A stretch of 64,000 nucleotides of DNA from Ahrensia kielensis DSM 5890 (GTDB lineage Bacteria > Pseudomonadota > Alphaproteobacteria > Rhizobiales > Rhizobiaceae): NCBI RefSeq assembly GCF_000374465.1, contig NZ_KB894528.1, positions 733,127-797,126 on the forward strand, read 5' to 3'. The notes below the pieces were generated by a model. It was not told the origin of the DNA. It saw nothing but the letters and a program-made list of their open reading frames with translations, and ran no database searches. The stretch's first letter is position 1. Every line of letters starts with the position of its first letter. Below are positions 28,448 through 38,930 of this stretch, in pieces. The position numbers and the translations under genes are program-made.

Positions 28448-29764
28448 TTATTCGGCTTTTTCAATGCGAATTACTTGCGGCGTCGAGACAAGATATCCCT
28501 CTTCCGTAATCGACTTAATAGCTTTGCGAATGGCTGATTCGGTTGTCTCATGCGTGATTATGATGACAGTTTTCGCATCACTCGCCTTTGAATGAGCCGG
28601 CTCACGCTGAACAATTGATTCAAGCGAAATATCATTTTCAGCAAAATCGGTTGCGATTGCAGCAAAAGCGCCAGATTTGTCGTGTACGACCATCCGCACG
28701 AAATAACCGCCTGCATGGGATTCAATTTCTGCGCGCTGATAAGGCTTAAGATCTGCAACAGCGCGGCCAAAAACAGGCGCCTGTTGATGCCCCGGACGTG
28801 ATTTAGCAATATCTGCCAAATCGCCCATAACAGCAGAAGCCGTTGCATTACCGCCAGCCCCTGGACCGGACATCAATAATGAGCCAACAATATCAGCTTC
28901 AACCGCAACCGCGTTGGTTACGCCGTCAATCTGCGCAATAACAGATGTAAGCGGCACCATAGTCGGGTGAACCCGCTGTTCAATGCCAGTATCTGTTTTA
29001 TGTGCAACGCCAAGCAGTTTGATACGGTAGCCAAGATCACGCGCGGCTTGAATATCGCCCAGTGAAATATTGGAAATACCTTCCAAATAAATCTCATCCA
29101 CGGCAACTTCAGTGCCAAAAGCTATGGAAGTCAAAATAGCGAGCTTATGGGCCGTGTCATTGCCTTCAATATCAAAGGTTGGATCAGCTTCGGCATAACC
29201 AAGGCGCTGCGCATCAGCCAAGCACTCTTCAAAGCTGATTTCATCGCGCTCCATGCGCGTCAGAATATAGTTAGCCGTACCATTCATGATGCCGTAAAGG
29301 CGGGTGGTATTATTGCCTGAAATGGATTCGCGCATTGTTTTAACAATCGGAATACCGCCGGCAACGGCCGCTTCAAAGTTCAAAACCACACCATTGGCTT
29401 CGGCAGCCCGTGCCAGTTCCAAACCATGTTTTGCCAAAAGCGCTTTGTTGGCAGTAACAACTTGTTTTCCAGCATTAAGGGCTGCAAGAACGCTTGCACG
29501 CGCAGGCCCCTCATCACCGCCGATGAGTTCGACATAAACATCAACATCGTCAGATATTGCAAGATCTTCGGCCTTATCGAACCAATGCAAATTTGAAATA
29601 TCGATGCCGCGATCACGCGTTTTGTCGCGCGCAGAAACACCCGTAACAGTTATCGGCCGACCGCACTGTGAGATGAGAAGTTCGGACTTTTCATTCAATA
29701 CCCGAACCAGTGAAGCACCGACTGTACCCAGACCGGCGATGCCCACGCGCAAACTATTATTCAT
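28448..29764 (-). CDS. hom: Homoserine dehydrogenase
   Basis: A 438-aa NAD(P)-dependent enzyme that reduces aspartate semialdehyde to homoserine for threonine and methionine synthesis. The Rossmann start VGIAGLGTVGASLVRVL is at residues 7-23, the catalytic domain has the VAGGIPIVKTMRES and LYGIMNGTANYIL motifs, and the last roughly 85 residues are an ACT domain, suggesting threonine feedback. It follows alaC by 44 bp in the same direction, so they are likely co-transcribed. Confidence 0.96.
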   Translation of the reverse strand: MNNSLRVGIAGLGTVGASLVRVLNEKSELLISQCGRPITVTGVSARDKTRDRGIDISNLHWFDKAEDLAISDDVDVYVELIGGDEGPARASVLAALNAGKQVVTANKALLAKHGLELARAAEANGVVLNFEAAVAGGIPIVKTMRESISGNNTTRLYGIMNGTANYILTRMERDEISFEECLADAQRLGYAEADPTFDIEGNDTAHKLAILTSIAFGTEVAVDEIYLEGISNISLGDIQAARDLGYRIKLLGVAHKTDTGIEQRVHPTMVPLTSVIAQIDGVTNAVAVEADIVGSLLMSGPGAGGNATASAVMGDLADIAKSRPGHQQAPVFGRAVADLKPYQRAEIESHAGGYFVRMVVHDKSGAFAAIATDFAENDISLESIVQREPAHSKASDAKTVIIITHETTESAIRKAIKSITEEGYLVSTPQVIRIEKAE

Positions 29765-29808
29765 TTTCAGACCTTTGACGCTCTTTTGGAGAATTCACAG
29801 CCGCTTTA

Positions 29809-31026
29809 TCAGCGACGCGCCTCCAGCGAAACCACATTATGTAAATTCTTTTCGGCAAGCCCCATAAAACGCTTTATACTGCGTGCAGCTTGACGAATAC
29901 GATGCTCATTTTCCACAAGCGCGATGCGCACATGGTCATCACCATGTTCGCCAAAGCCAAGACCCGGCGCAACAGCCACATCGGCTTTCTCGATAAGCAA
30001 TTTGGAAAATTCAAGCGAACCAAGATGCTTGAACTGTTCAGGTATTGGCACCCAAGCAAACATCGTCGCAGGCGGCGGCGGCACATCAAAGCCAGCTTTA
30101 CCAAAACTATCAACAAGCACATCACGGCGCTTTTTGTAAGTTTGCCGCACTTCTTCAATAGCAGCGCCATCGCTGTTCAGCGCAGCAGTCGCGGCAACCT
30201 GAATAGGTGTAAAAGCACCATAATCGAGATAGGATTTCACCCGTGTCAACGCACTGATTAATCGCTCATTGCCAACCGCAAACCCCATACGCCAACCGGG
30301 CATAGAATATGTTTTAGACATCGAGGTAAACTCAACAGTAACATCCATTGCACCTGGCACCTCTAAAACGGAAGGCGGCGGTGTATCATCGAAATAAATC
30401 TCAGAATAAGCCAAATCTGATAGAATAATGATGTCGTGCTTCTTAGCGAAAGCAACAACTTCCTTATAAAAATCAAGGCTAGCAAGCTTGGCCGTCGGGT
30501 TTGACGGATAGCTTAAAATTATCGCAAGCGGCTTTGGAATGGAGTGCCGCACAGCACGCTCTAACGCCCGCATGAAACCATCATCAGGCTCAACCTGCAT
30601 GGAGCGGATAACGCCGCCCGACATGATAAACCCAAAAGCGTGAATTGGGTAACTTGGATCAGGACAAAGGATAACATCGCCAGGCGCAGTAATCGCTTGC
30701 GCCATATTCGCAAAGCCCTCTTTTGAACCAAGCGTTGCAACGATCTGCGTGTCTGGATTGAGCGTCACACCAAAGCGGCGCTGGTAATATTTGGCCTGCG
30801 CGCGGCGTAACCCCGGAATACCTTTTGAAGAGGAATAACGGTGCGTGCGCGGGTCTTGTACCGTTTCGATAAGCTTATCGACAATCAGTTGCGGCGTGGG
30901 CAAATCTGGATTTCCCATACCTAAATCGATGATATCGCGGCCTTCGCTACGCGCGTTGGCTTTTAGTTTATTGACCTGTTCGAACACATAAGGTGGCAGT
31001 CGGCGGGTTTTATGAAAATCTTCCAT
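29809..31026 (-). CDS. alaC: Alanine-synthesising aminotransferase AlaC
   Basis: A 405-aa class I/II PLP aminotransferase. The N-terminus RRLPPYVFEQVNKLK and GMGNPDLPTPQ match AlaC (YfdZ) closely. The PLP lysine is in TSMSKTYSMPGWRMG near residue 238 and the phosphate site SYPSNPTA near 168-175. It probably makes alanine from pyruvate and glutamate; related proteins can act as LL-diaminopimelate aminotransferase. It lies upstream of hom with a short gap, in an amino acid synthesis pair. Confidence 0.9.
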   Translation of the reverse strand: MEDFHKTRRLPPYVFEQVNKLKANARSEGRDIIDLGMGNPDLPTPQLIVDKLIETVQDPRTHRYSSSKGIPGLRRAQAKYYQRRFGVTLNPDTQIVATLGSKEGFANMAQAITAPGDVILCPDPSYPIHAFGFIMSGGVIRSMQVEPDDGFMRALERAVRHSIPKPLAIILSYPSNPTAKLASLDFYKEVVAFAKKHDIIILSDLAYSEIYFDDTPPPSVLEVPGAMDVTVEFTSMSKTYSMPGWRMGFAVGNERLISALTRVKSYLDYGAFTPIQVAATAALNSDGAAIEEVRQTYKKRRDVLVDSFGKAGFDVPPPPATMFAWVPIPEQFKHLGSLEFSKLLIEKADVAVAPGLGFGEHGDDHVRIALVENEHRIRQAARSIKRFMGLAEKNLHNVVSLEARR

Positions 31027-31074
31027 GTGCGATCGATGTCTTTCTATCGAGAATGAGGGTCCGCTAAATTAAAT

Positions 31075-31479
31075 TCAATTCGAGGTACGCGCGTCAATAC
31101 GCGCGAGCATTTCAGGTGAGTGCTGGGCGGCAAGCCTGCGAAGAGCCAGCAGGCGCTGCTGGTATACAGCTGGCGATAGTGTACCGCTGCGCTGAGCATT
31201 TTCCAAGGCCTCCATCTGCGCCATGAGGGCTACATTTTGAGAGCGAGAATTGGCCGCGATGCGCGCCTGTGGCTGATCACCAAAATTTGGATATGTATCT
31301 GTGTTGACCGGTCCAGTGGGCAATGACGAATAAAGCGGGTCATTGATCGGCAATGGCGCACGGCTTTGATTGCGCGCTATCAGCCCCAAATCATCTGCAC
31401 TATTGATATTGCCCGTACCAGTGCAAGCAGCAGTCAAAAAAAGCAGTAATAGAAACGGACTTCTATAAATATTGATCAT
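31075..31479 (-). CDS. Small lipoprotein of unknown function
   Basis: A 134-aa protein with a type II signal peptide: MINIYRS followed by a hydrophobic core and a lipobox LTAAC with Cys near residue 19. The mature part is polar and has a C-terminal helical, Arg/Ala-rich segment (LSPAVYQQRLLALRRLAAQH) that could be amphipathic. I do not recognise a family. It lies upstream of alaC in the same direction with a 48-bp gap. Outer- or inner-membrane attachment cannot be judged with confidence. Confidence 0.75.
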   Translation of the reverse strand: MINIYRSPFLLLLFLTAACTGTGNINSADDLGLIARNQSRAPLPINDPLYSSLPTGPVNTDTYPNFGDQPQARIAANSRSQNVALMAQMEALENAQRSGTLSPAVYQQRLLALRRLAAQHSPEMLARIDARTSN

Positions 31480-31628
31480 AATGAGCCTGTCCGTTCGTCA
31501 AAAAGTAAAACTGTGCAATCAAAACGTCGATCACCCTATACGACATCCCTTTAATTGTGTCATGATTAGGGAATAATACGGTGCTAAACGTCTTTCCGAT
31601 ATTAACCAAGGTCAATCAAGGGTGATAT

Positions 31629-33464
31629 ATGTCCGAAAAAGGGCAAAAGTCAGAAAATACTTCCGATGACACTAAACAGCACTTTGCGCTGGAACCCTAT
31701 GTCGTCAAAAATCCTGATGAATTCAGCAAAAACCTTGCGAAAATGATTGAGGCTGCCGGCCAAGCAGCTTCTGAGTGGCTCAAGCCCCGCGAGGAAGGCA
31801 GTATTGAAGAAACATCCGATTCAACGTCTGAATTAACAAACACATTCTCCAAGCTAACTGAATATTGGCTTTCCGATCCTCAACGGGCCATCGAAGCACA
31901 GACGAAACTGTTTTCAGGCTTTATGGGTGTCTGGTCTAATTCAATACAGCGCTTGAATGATTCGACGGTTCCAGAAGCCGTGGACGCGTCACATGATAAG
32001 CGTTTTAAAGATGAAGATTGGTCAAACCAGCCTTTCTTCAGCTTTCTCAAACAAACTTATTTAGTGACTTCCCAATGGGCAGAAGATTTGGTTGCGGATT
32101 CTGAATTGGACCCACACACCAAACATAAAGCCGAATTCTACGTAAAGCAGGTTACGGGCGCATTATCGCCATCGAATTTCATGATTTCCAATCCTGAAGT
32201 TTTCAAAGAGACAATCGCCACCAACGGCGCCAATCTTGTCGAAGGCATGAAAATGCTGGCCGATGATATCCGTGATGGCAAGGGCGATTTAAAACTGCGC
32301 CAAGTGGATGGATCAAAGTTTGTTGTTGGAGAAAATCTTGCCACGACACCGGGAAAAGTTATTGCCCGCAGTGATTTGATCGAACTTATTCAATACACCC
32401 CAACGACAGACAAAGTTCTCAAGCGCCCGCTTTTGATTTGTCCGCCTTGGATCAATAAATTCTATATTCTTGATCTCAATCCTGAAAAATCCTTCATCAA
32501 ATGGGCCGTCGATCAGGGCCATACAGTTTTTGTTATGGCTTGGGTTAATCCCGACGAGCGTCACAAAAACATGGATTGGACAGACTATATTCATGAAGGT
32601 CTGTTTTTCGCGCTCGACAATATTGAAAAAGCGACAGGCGAGAAGCAAGTCAATGCGATCGGCTATTGCGTCGGCGGTACACTTTTGGCCACTGCGCTTG
32701 GCTATATGGCTCAAATTGGCGACACGCGCATTGCAACCTCGACATTTTTCACCACTCAGGTTGATTTCACCCATGCAGGTGATTTGAAGGTCTTTGTGGA
32801 CGAGGAACAGCTCAGTAAGCTAGAAGAGCAAATGCACAAAAAGGGCTATCTTGAAGGCTCCAAGATGGCGACCGCTTTTAATATGCTGCGCGCAGGCGAT
32901 ATGATCTGGCCTTACATGGTCAATAATTACATGCGCGGCAAAGCCCCAACACCGTTCGATTTGCTCTATTGGAACTCAGACGCAACGCGAATGGCTTGCA
33001 CTAACCATTTGTTTTACCTTCGAAATTGCTATTATGAAAACCGACTTTCTCAAGGCACAATGCGCATTGGCGGCAAGCAGGTTGATTTGAGCAAAGTGAC
33101 CATACCGATATACAATCTTGCAGCCAAAGAGGATCATATCGCCCCTGCTCTTTCCGTGTTTGAAGGCTCTAAATTCTTCGGCGGCGATGTCACCTATGTT
33201 ATGGGCGGCTCCGGCCATATTGCTGGTGTGGTCAACCCACCAGCCAAAAAGAAATACCAATTTTGGACTGGCGGCAAAGTCGAAGGTGATTTTGCCAAAT
33301 GGGTCGACAAGGCAGAAGAAACGGCAGGCTCTTGGTGGGATCACTGGAACACTTGGATTCGCACGCAAGATGACACCGAAGTTGCTGCCCGCAAAAAACA
33401 TGGCGGCAACAAATTAAAGCCTCTTTGCGATGCGCCCGGAACATATGTCAAAGTGCGTTCATAA
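31629..33464 (+). CDS. phaC: Class I polyhydroxyalkanoate synthase
   Basis: A 611-aa PHA polymerase that joins 3-hydroxyacyl-CoA units into storage granules. The lipase-like box is GYCVGG with the nucleophile at C347, preceded by LICPPWINKFYILDL near residues 269-283. The Asp and His of the triad are in AAKEDHIAP and GGSGHIAGVVNP. The N-terminal region (about 1-110) is acidic and variable, as in class I enzymes. No phaA, phaB or phasin gene is adjacent. It has its own promoter region of about 150 bp, divergent from the lipoprotein gene. Confidence 0.95.
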   Translation: MSEKGQKSENTSDDTKQHFALEPYVVKNPDEFSKNLAKMIEAAGQAASEWLKPREEGSIEETSDSTSELTNTFSKLTEYWLSDPQRAIEAQTKLFSGFMGVWSNSIQRLNDSTVPEAVDASHDKRFKDEDWSNQPFFSFLKQTYLVTSQWAEDLVADSELDPHTKHKAEFYVKQVTGALSPSNFMISNPEVFKETIATNGANLVEGMKMLADDIRDGKGDLKLRQVDGSKFVVGENLATTPGKVIARSDLIELIQYTPTTDKVLKRPLLICPPWINKFYILDLNPEKSFIKWAVDQGHTVFVMAWVNPDERHKNMDWTDYIHEGLFFALDNIEKATGEKQVNAIGYCVGGTLLATALGYMAQIGDTRIATSTFFTTQVDFTHAGDLKVFVDEEQLSKLEEQMHKKGYLEGSKMATAFNMLRAGDMIWPYMVNNYMRGKAPTPFDLLYWNSDATRMACTNHLFYLRNCYYENRLSQGTMRIGGKQVDLSKVTIPIYNLAAKEDHIAPALSVFEGSKFFGGDVTYVMGGSGHIAGVVNPPAKKKYQFWTGGKVEGDFAKWVDKAEETAGSWWDHWNTWIRTQDDTEVAARKKHGGNKLKPLCDAPGTYVKVRS

Positions 33465-33476
33465 AGGCTCTTTGAC

Positions 33477-34202
33477 GTGAATTTTGATCCGCCGCTCGTA
33501 TCTGGAAAACTCATCAAACGTTACAAGCGTTTTTTGGCAGATATTGCCCTCGATGACGGCCAAGAAATAACGGCATCGGTTCCCAATACCGGCTCCATGC
33601 TGGGATTAACGGCGCCCGGAAGCAAGGTGTGGTTATCGGTCAATAATGACGGCAAGCGTAAATATCCCCGCGCGCTTCAATTGGTCGAGGCCGATGGAAT
33701 TATCGTCGGAATCAATACTGGCCTACCCAACAAACTTGCCGAAGAAGCCATTAAAAACAGTCTCATCAGTAATTTAAGTGACTATACTGACCTCAAGCGA
33801 GAACAAAAATACGGTCAAAATTCCCGCATCGACATTTTGCTGGAAGATGCCCAATTAGGCCGCACCTATGTTGAAGTTAAAAATGTTCACCTAATGCGAA
33901 AAGCCAGATTGGCAGAATTTCCCGATAGCATAACATCGCGCGGGGCCAAGCATTTGGGCGAATTATCCGATATGGTTGCTCAAGGTCATCGCGCAATTAT
34001 GATATATCTTATTCAGCGCGGAGATTGCGATCGGTTCAATTTATGCCGCGATCTCGATAAGGTCTATTGTGAAGCTTTTGACGCAGCCATGCGCAATGGG
34101 GTTGAAGCTTACGCCATTCGATGCCAAATCAGCCCACAGGCTATTGTGCCAGAAAAATTGATCCCGATTGACGAGCCATTATCGCCAAATCAGGCAGAAT
34201 AA
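33477..34202 (+). CDS. sfsA: Sugar fermentation stimulation protein SfsA
   Basis: A 241-aa SfsA protein starting at a GTG (33477) 12 bp after phaC. Conserved segments are [12 protein letters not shown], the TGSM motif in [12 protein letters not shown] near residues 33-44 and YVEVKNVHL near residues 129-137, the nuclease-like core. First described as a factor that stimulates maltose genes, it binds DNA, and its fold relates to restriction-type nucleases. The short gap suggests co-transcription with phaC and possibly map downstream. Confidence 0.93.
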   Translation: MNFDPPLVSGKLIKRYKRFLADIALDDGQEITASVPNTGSMLGLTAPGSKVWLSVNNDGKRKYPRALQLVEADGIIVGINTGLPNKLAEEAIKNSLISNLSDYTDLKREQKYGQNSRIDILLEDAQLGRTYVEVKNVHLMRKARLAEFPDSITSRGAKHLGELSDMVAQGHRAIMIYLIQRGDCDRFNLCRDLDKVYCEAFDAAMRNGVEAYAIRCQISPQAIVPEKLIPIDEPLSPNQAE

Positions 34203-34220
34203 ACGAAAAGCGACATGTAG

Positions 34221-35048
34221 ATGGTCAATTATCTTGATGCGGCAACCGCACCGTTAAAAAACACCGGACAAATACGCCTTCATGGCGAAGAAGGCTTTGA
34301 GGCCATGCGCAAGGCCTGTTTATTGACAGCCCAAGCGCTCGATCTGGTTGCGCCAATGGTCAAAAACGGCACCACCACCAATGAAATCGACCAAATGCTG
34401 TATGAATATGGCATGGACAACAATGCCATTCCCGCGACGTTGAATTATCGCGGCTATACCAAATCATGCTGCACATCGATCAACCATGTTGTGTGCCACG
34501 GCATTCCAAACGACAAACCCTTGCGTGAAGGCGATATTGTCAATGTTGATGTGACGTATGTTTTGGACGGTTGGCACGGCGATTCTTCTCGTATGTATCC
34601 AGTTGGCGAAATCAAGCGTTCTGCAGAACGGTTGATGGAAGTCACCCATGAAAGCTTGATGCGCGGTATCGCAGCAGTAAAGCCCGGCGTAAAACTCGGC
34701 GCAATTGGCGCTGCAATTCAGGAATTTGCAGAAGCTGAGCGCTGCTCAGTTGTGCGCGATTTTTGCGGCCATGGCATCGGACAATTGTTCCATGACGCAC
34801 CCAATGTCTTGCATTATGGCCGCGTGAGCGAAGGACCAGAACTGCGCAAAGGCATGATCTTTACAATTGAGCCGATGATCAATCTTGGTCGCCCTCACGT
34901 TAAAGTCCTTGCCGATGGCTGGACAGCGGTAACCCGTGATCGAAGCCTTTCAGCGCAATATGAGCATACAATTGGTGTGACCGATGATGGGTGCGAAATT
35001 TTCACTTTGTCGCCAAATGGTCTCGACCGGCCCGGATTATCATCTTAG
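34221..35048 (+). CDS. map: Methionine aminopeptidase, type I
   Basis: A 275-aa enzyme that removes the initiator methionine from new proteins. Metal ligands are seen in VDVTYVLDGWHGDSSRMY (two Asp), CGHGIGQLFHDAPN (His), TIEPMINLG (Glu) and the C-terminal YEHTIGV (Glu). CHGIPNDKPL, with the substrate His, is near residue 95. It starts 19 bp after sfsA and runs in the same direction toward radC, so phaC-sfsA-map-radC may be one unit or several short ones. Confidence 0.96.
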   Translation: MVNYLDAATAPLKNTGQIRLHGEEGFEAMRKACLLTAQALDLVAPMVKNGTTTNEIDQMLYEYGMDNNAIPATLNYRGYTKSCCTSINHVVCHGIPNDKPLREGDIVNVDVTYVLDGWHGDSSRMYPVGEIKRSAERLMEVTHESLMRGIAAVKPGVKLGAIGAAIQEFAEAERCSVVRDFCGHGIGQLFHDAPNVLHYGRVSEGPELRKGMIFTIEPMINLGRPHVKVLADGWTAVTRDRSLSAQYEHTIGVTDDGCEIFTLSPNGLDRPGLSS

Positions 35049-35078
35049 GTTACTGCATGATTTGAGCGTGGGGCGGCA

Positions 35079-35870
35079 ATGACAGTGCAAAACAACGAAG
35101 AGGGTGACGAGCGGGCTCTATTTTTTGCTGAATCTACCCCGCAGCAGCCCGCCATAACTCCTGCCCCAGTCGCTCAAACCTCTAAATCAGCATCAAAAGC
35201 CAATCCCAATTCTGGCCACAGAGATCGTCTGCGCCAGCGATTTGCAAATGCCGGTGAGCGTGCCCTTGCAGATTATGAGCTTTTGGAAATGTTGTTGTTT
35301 CGCTCATTGCCCCGCATCGACACTAAGCCGATAGCCAAAGCTCTGATTGCACGGTTCGGCTCATTTGGAGAAGTTCTCGGCGCTGATCCGGCCTTGTTGA
35401 TGGAGGTCAAAGGCGTAAAAGAAGCAACCGCGCTTGATCTTAAAATTGTTGCTGCTGCCGCGCGCACAATGATCAAAACAACTGTTCAAAACCGCGAAGT
35501 GCTTTCCTCATGGAATGCGGTTCTGGATTATTGCACAGCCGCTATGGCTTTTGAAAACAAAGAACAATTTCGCATTTTATTCCTCGACAAAAAGAATGTC
35601 CTTATTGCCGATGAAGTGCAGCAAACGGGCACCGTAGACCATACGCCGGTATATCCCCGTGAAGTACTCAAACGTGCGCTTGAGCTTTCAGCCACAGCGA
35701 TCATCCTCGTCCATAACCATCCGTCGGGCGACCCAACCCCTTCGCGTGCTGACATCACAATGACAAAGCAAATCATCGAAGCAATCAAACCGCTCGGAAT
35801 TACGGTTCATGATCACATCATTATTGGCAAATCAGGCCATGCCAGCATGCGCGGCATGCAGTTGATTTAA
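35079..35870 (+). CDS. radC: RadC-family JAB1/MPN-domain protein
   Basis: A 263-aa protein with a disordered N-terminus (to about residue 45), a helix-hairpin-helix part with [11 protein letters not shown], and a C-terminal JAB/MPN metalloprotease fold with the signature [15 protein letters not shown] near residues 209-223. RadC was once called a DNA repair protein, but the true role remains uncertain. It follows map by 30 bp. It is convergent with the ATP12 gene. Confidence 0.93.
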   Translation: MTVQNNEEGDERALFFAESTPQQPAITPAPVAQTSKSASKANPNSGHRDRLRQRFANAGERALADYELLEMLLFRSLPRIDTKPIAKALIARFGSFGEVLGADPALLMEVKGVKEATALDLKIVAAAARTMIKTTVQNREVLSSWNAVLDYCTAAMAFENKEQFRILFLDKKNVLIADEVQQTGTVDHTPVYPREVLKRALELSATAIILVHNHPSGDPTPSRADITMTKQIIEAIKPLGITVHDHIIIGKSGHASMRGMQLI

Positions 35871-35909
35871 AACTCTTGTTGAAAGCTGGCAGAAATAAAA
35901 CCAATCAGA

Positions 35910-36698
35910 TTACTGCAGTGCTTTCATCATACGGTCAGCCGCATCCATTTCAGCCCAGCGATAAGCGCGGCGATCTTTTGCTTCATCGTCTTCGCCCCAC
36001 TGATCGATTGTATAATCATCATCAACATATGATGCAGTCCAAGCCTCAGCAGCTGTCATATGCCCCTTATAAATTGCCAGAGCCAAAATAGCTGAGCCCG
36101 TAAGCGTCATCATGGAATGAAATGCTGAGAGTGTTAGCGGATCATCAATTACGTTTAGTTGCGCGCCATAAGCTGCGATTGTCTCGCGTGGCTGCGCGAC
36201 ATGAATCACGCCTTCTACCAGTGTAAACTGCGCCGACAGCAGATTTTCAGCCCAATCAAGCGGTCCATCCCAAACGGCCCGTTGGCGCTTAACAAGTTCT
36301 TCAGGTGTATCCGCACGGTAGCAAAGCAAATCCGTTCCGCAAAACCGCAAAATATCTTCTTTCACGGCCTGCATATCCTGCGATACGCCATCCGCAGCTG
36401 TGTTCGATAAACGAAAACAAGGCATTAGCTTTGGATCAAGCACATCGCGCTGCGATGAAAACTCTTTCGCAACATGTTCAGCGGCCGCTTTCGTTTTAAA
36501 GACAAGCGTTTTCTTGCTTGGAGTCTTTACCGCACGCTCATCAAGATTGATGATATATCCGCCCTCTGCTTCTGCCACAGCCACCTCTTTATAGAAGCGT
36601 TTTGGCAAATGAGGACGCATAGAACGCTGGGCTGATCCCATCGGATCGGGGGCCGGCAATTCGAAGCTATCTTTCAACTCGCTCAAAATATCGCGCAT
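35910..36698 (-). CDS. ATP12-family F1-ATPase assembly chaperone
   Basis: A 262-aa protein related to mitochondrial ATP12, which chaperones the F1 alpha subunit. Hallmarks are YIINLDERAVKTPSKK near residues 48-63, a central RFCGTDLLCYRAD near 130-142 and a helical C-terminus with AYRWAEMDAADR. The family is found in mitochondria and alphaproteobacteria, so it helps fix the taxon. The gene is convergent with radC and divergent from parE; its ATG is at 36698. Confidence 0.9.
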   Translation of the reverse strand: MRDILSELKDSFELPAPDPMGSAQRSMRPHLPKRFYKEVAVAEAEGGYIINLDERAVKTPSKKTLVFKTKAAAEHVAKEFSSQRDVLDPKLMPCFRLSNTAADGVSQDMQAVKEDILRFCGTDLLCYRADTPEELVKRQRAVWDGPLDWAENLLSAQFTLVEGVIHVAQPRETIAAYGAQLNVIDDPLTLSAFHSMMTLTGSAILALAIYKGHMTAAEAWTASYVDDDYTIDQWGEDDEAKDRRAYRWAEMDAADRMMKALQ

Positions 36699-36867
36699 GA
36701 CAAAATTCCTTATCTCAATTGGAAATGCGATAGAACACCTCAGCTAAGGTTCTGCAAGCATTTTGGTCGATTTTTTCATGGATAAACGCCTATCCAGTTT
36801 CGCAAACTACACTGCGCCGTGCCATAGTAACAAACGATTCGTGACATGTGATAGGTATGCTTCCACA

Positions 36868-38916
36868 ATGGATGATCTCTTCGGCTCAGAACCACCAAAA
36901 ACAGCCCCCGTGCCGCCGAAAGAAAAACCGGCTGCGCCAAAGGCACAAAAAACACCATTAGCCGCGCCATCAAACGATGGGTCTGAGGACTATGGCGCCG
37001 ATTCTATTGAAGTTTTGGAAGGTCTGGAACCTGTTCGCCGCCGCCCCGGCATGTATATCGGCGGCACGGATGAAAAGGCGCTACACCATTTATTTGCCGA
37101 AATCATCGACAACTCGATGGATGAAGCGGTTGCCGGTCACGCCACCTTTATCGACGTTCATCTGGGCGCAGATGGTTATCTAACCATAACAGATAATGGC
37201 CGCGGCATTCCGGTTGATAACCATCCTAAATTCAAGAACAAATCGACGCTTGAAGTCGTCATGACCATTTTACACGCTGGCGGTAAGTTCGACGGCAAAG
37301 CCTATGAAACATCTGGCGGTTTGCACGGCGTTGGCGTGTCGGTTGTGAATGCACTGTCAGATGACATGATTGTTGAAGTTGCACGCAACAAGCAGCTTTA
37401 TCGTCAAACATTCTCGAAGGGCATTCCGCAAGGCGGCCTTGAACAACTCGGGCCCGTTAACAACCGCCGCGGCACCAAAGTGCGCTTTCATCCCGATCCG
37501 GAAATCTTCGGTGACAAGATAAGGTTTTCGCCTGCCCGCCTTTGCAAAATGGCACGTTCAAAAGCCTATCTTTTTGGCGGCGTTGAAATCCGCTGGGAAT
37601 GCGATGAAAGTCTCGTTGCAGAAAAAGACCGCGAAAAAACACCTACAAAAGCAGTATTTCATTTTCCAGGTGGACTGAAAGATTATCTCGAAGCCACGCT
37701 TGCGGGCGAGCAGCGCATTACACCGACTATTTTCGCTGGAAAAACAGAAAAAAGCGGCGGCCATGGCTCCGTTGAATGGGCCGTTACATGGCACACAGAT
37801 GACGGCTTCGTACATTCCTATTGTAACACCATTCCAACGCCAGAGGGCGGCACACACGAGGCTGGCCTGCGCCAAACCATTGCGCGCGGCTTAAAAGCCT
37901 ATGGCGAATTGTCTGGCGTTAAGCGCGCATCCATCATCACCACCGAAGATGTGATGATGTCCTGCGCAACAATGCTGTCTGTTTTTGTGCGCGAACCGGA
38001 ATTTGTTGGCCAAACGAAAGATAGGCTTGCCACTGTAGAGGCGCAAAAGATCGTTGAAAATGCGATCCGCGATCCTTTCGACCATTGGCTAACCGCGTCG
38101 CCGCAAGAGGCAACACGCCTGCTCGAATGGGTTCTTGACCGTGCTGACGAGCGCTTGAAACGGCGTCAGGAAAAAGAAGTCAACCGCAAGAGCGCCGTGC
38201 GCAAATTACGTCTTCCTGGAAAATTGGCCGACTGCTCACAAAATTCAGCAGCAGGCGCAGAACTCTTCATCGTTGAGGGTGACTCAGCGGGTGGCTCGGC
38301 CAAACAGGCACGCAATCGCTCCAATCAGGCAATCTTGCCACTGCGCGGTAAAATCCTCAACGTCGCCTCGGCTGGCCGTGAGAAATTTACAGCAAACCAG
38401 CAAATCGCCGACATTATTCAGGCGCTGGGTTGCGGCACAGGCTCAAAGTACCGCGAAGAAGACCTGCGCTACGAACGCATCGTCATTATGACCGATGCCG
38501 ACGTCGATGGTGCACATATTGCCTCCCTGCTCATCACATTCTTCTATCAGGAGATGCCAGAGCTTATCCGCAACGGACATTTGTTCATGGCTGTTCCGCC
38601 GCTCTTTAAGCTAAGCAATGGAGGAAAATCGTTTTATGCGCGTGATGAAGCACACCGCGCAGAATTGATGGAAACAGAATTTAAAGGCAAAAAGGTCGAA
38701 GTGAGCCGCTTTAAAGGACTTGGCGAAATGCTCGCCAAGCAGCTTAAAGAGACAACAATGGACCCGAAAGTACGCACGCTTTTGCGCGTTGATATTTTTG
38801 AAGGCAATGCAGAAGCCACAAAACAGTCAATCGACGATCTGATGGGAACAAAGCCAGAGGCCCGCTTCCGCTTTATCCAAGAACACGCTGAATACGCGAA
38901 AAACTTGGATATTTAA
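36868..38916 (+). CDS. parE: DNA topoisomerase IV subunit B
   Basis: A 682-aa GHKL ATPase subunit of topoisomerase IV, which unlinks daughter chromosomes. RRPGMYIGGTDEKALHHL near residues 52-69 and EIIDNSMDEA are ATP-site motifs. The TOPRIM domain has LFIVEGDSAGGSAKQARNR and the metal motif DADVDGAHI. ATG 36868 is preferred, with a short Pro/Lys-rich leader; an open frame back to 36763 adds residues unlike ParE. The sequence around PLRGKILNVASAGREK favours ParE over GyrB. ParC is not in the window. Confidence 0.95.
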   Translation: MDDLFGSEPPKTAPVPPKEKPAAPKAQKTPLAAPSNDGSEDYGADSIEVLEGLEPVRRRPGMYIGGTDEKALHHLFAEIIDNSMDEAVAGHATFIDVHLGADGYLTITDNGRGIPVDNHPKFKNKSTLEVVMTILHAGGKFDGKAYETSGGLHGVGVSVVNALSDDMIVEVARNKQLYRQTFSKGIPQGGLEQLGPVNNRRGTKVRFHPDPEIFGDKIRFSPARLCKMARSKAYLFGGVEIRWECDESLVAEKDREKTPTKAVFHFPGGLKDYLEATLAGEQRITPTIFAGKTEKSGGHGSVEWAVTWHTDDGFVHSYCNTIPTPEGGTHEAGLRQTIARGLKAYGELSGVKRASIITTEDVMMSCATMLSVFVREPEFVGQTKDRLATVEAQKIVENAIRDPFDHWLTASPQEATRLLEWVLDRADERLKRRQEKEVNRKSAVRKLRLPGKLADCSQNSAAGAELFIVEGDSAGGSAKQARNRSNQAILPLRGKILNVASAGREKFTANQQIADIIQALGCGTGSKYREEDLRYERIVIMTDADVDGAHIASLLITFFYQEMPELIRNGHLFMAVPPLFKLSNGGKSFYARDEAHRAELMETEFKGKKVEVSRFKGLGEMLAKQLKETTMDPKVRTLLRVDIFEGNAEATKQSIDDLMGTKPEARFRFIQEHAEYAKNLDI

Positions 38917-38930
38917 CCTCAAGTGTTTGC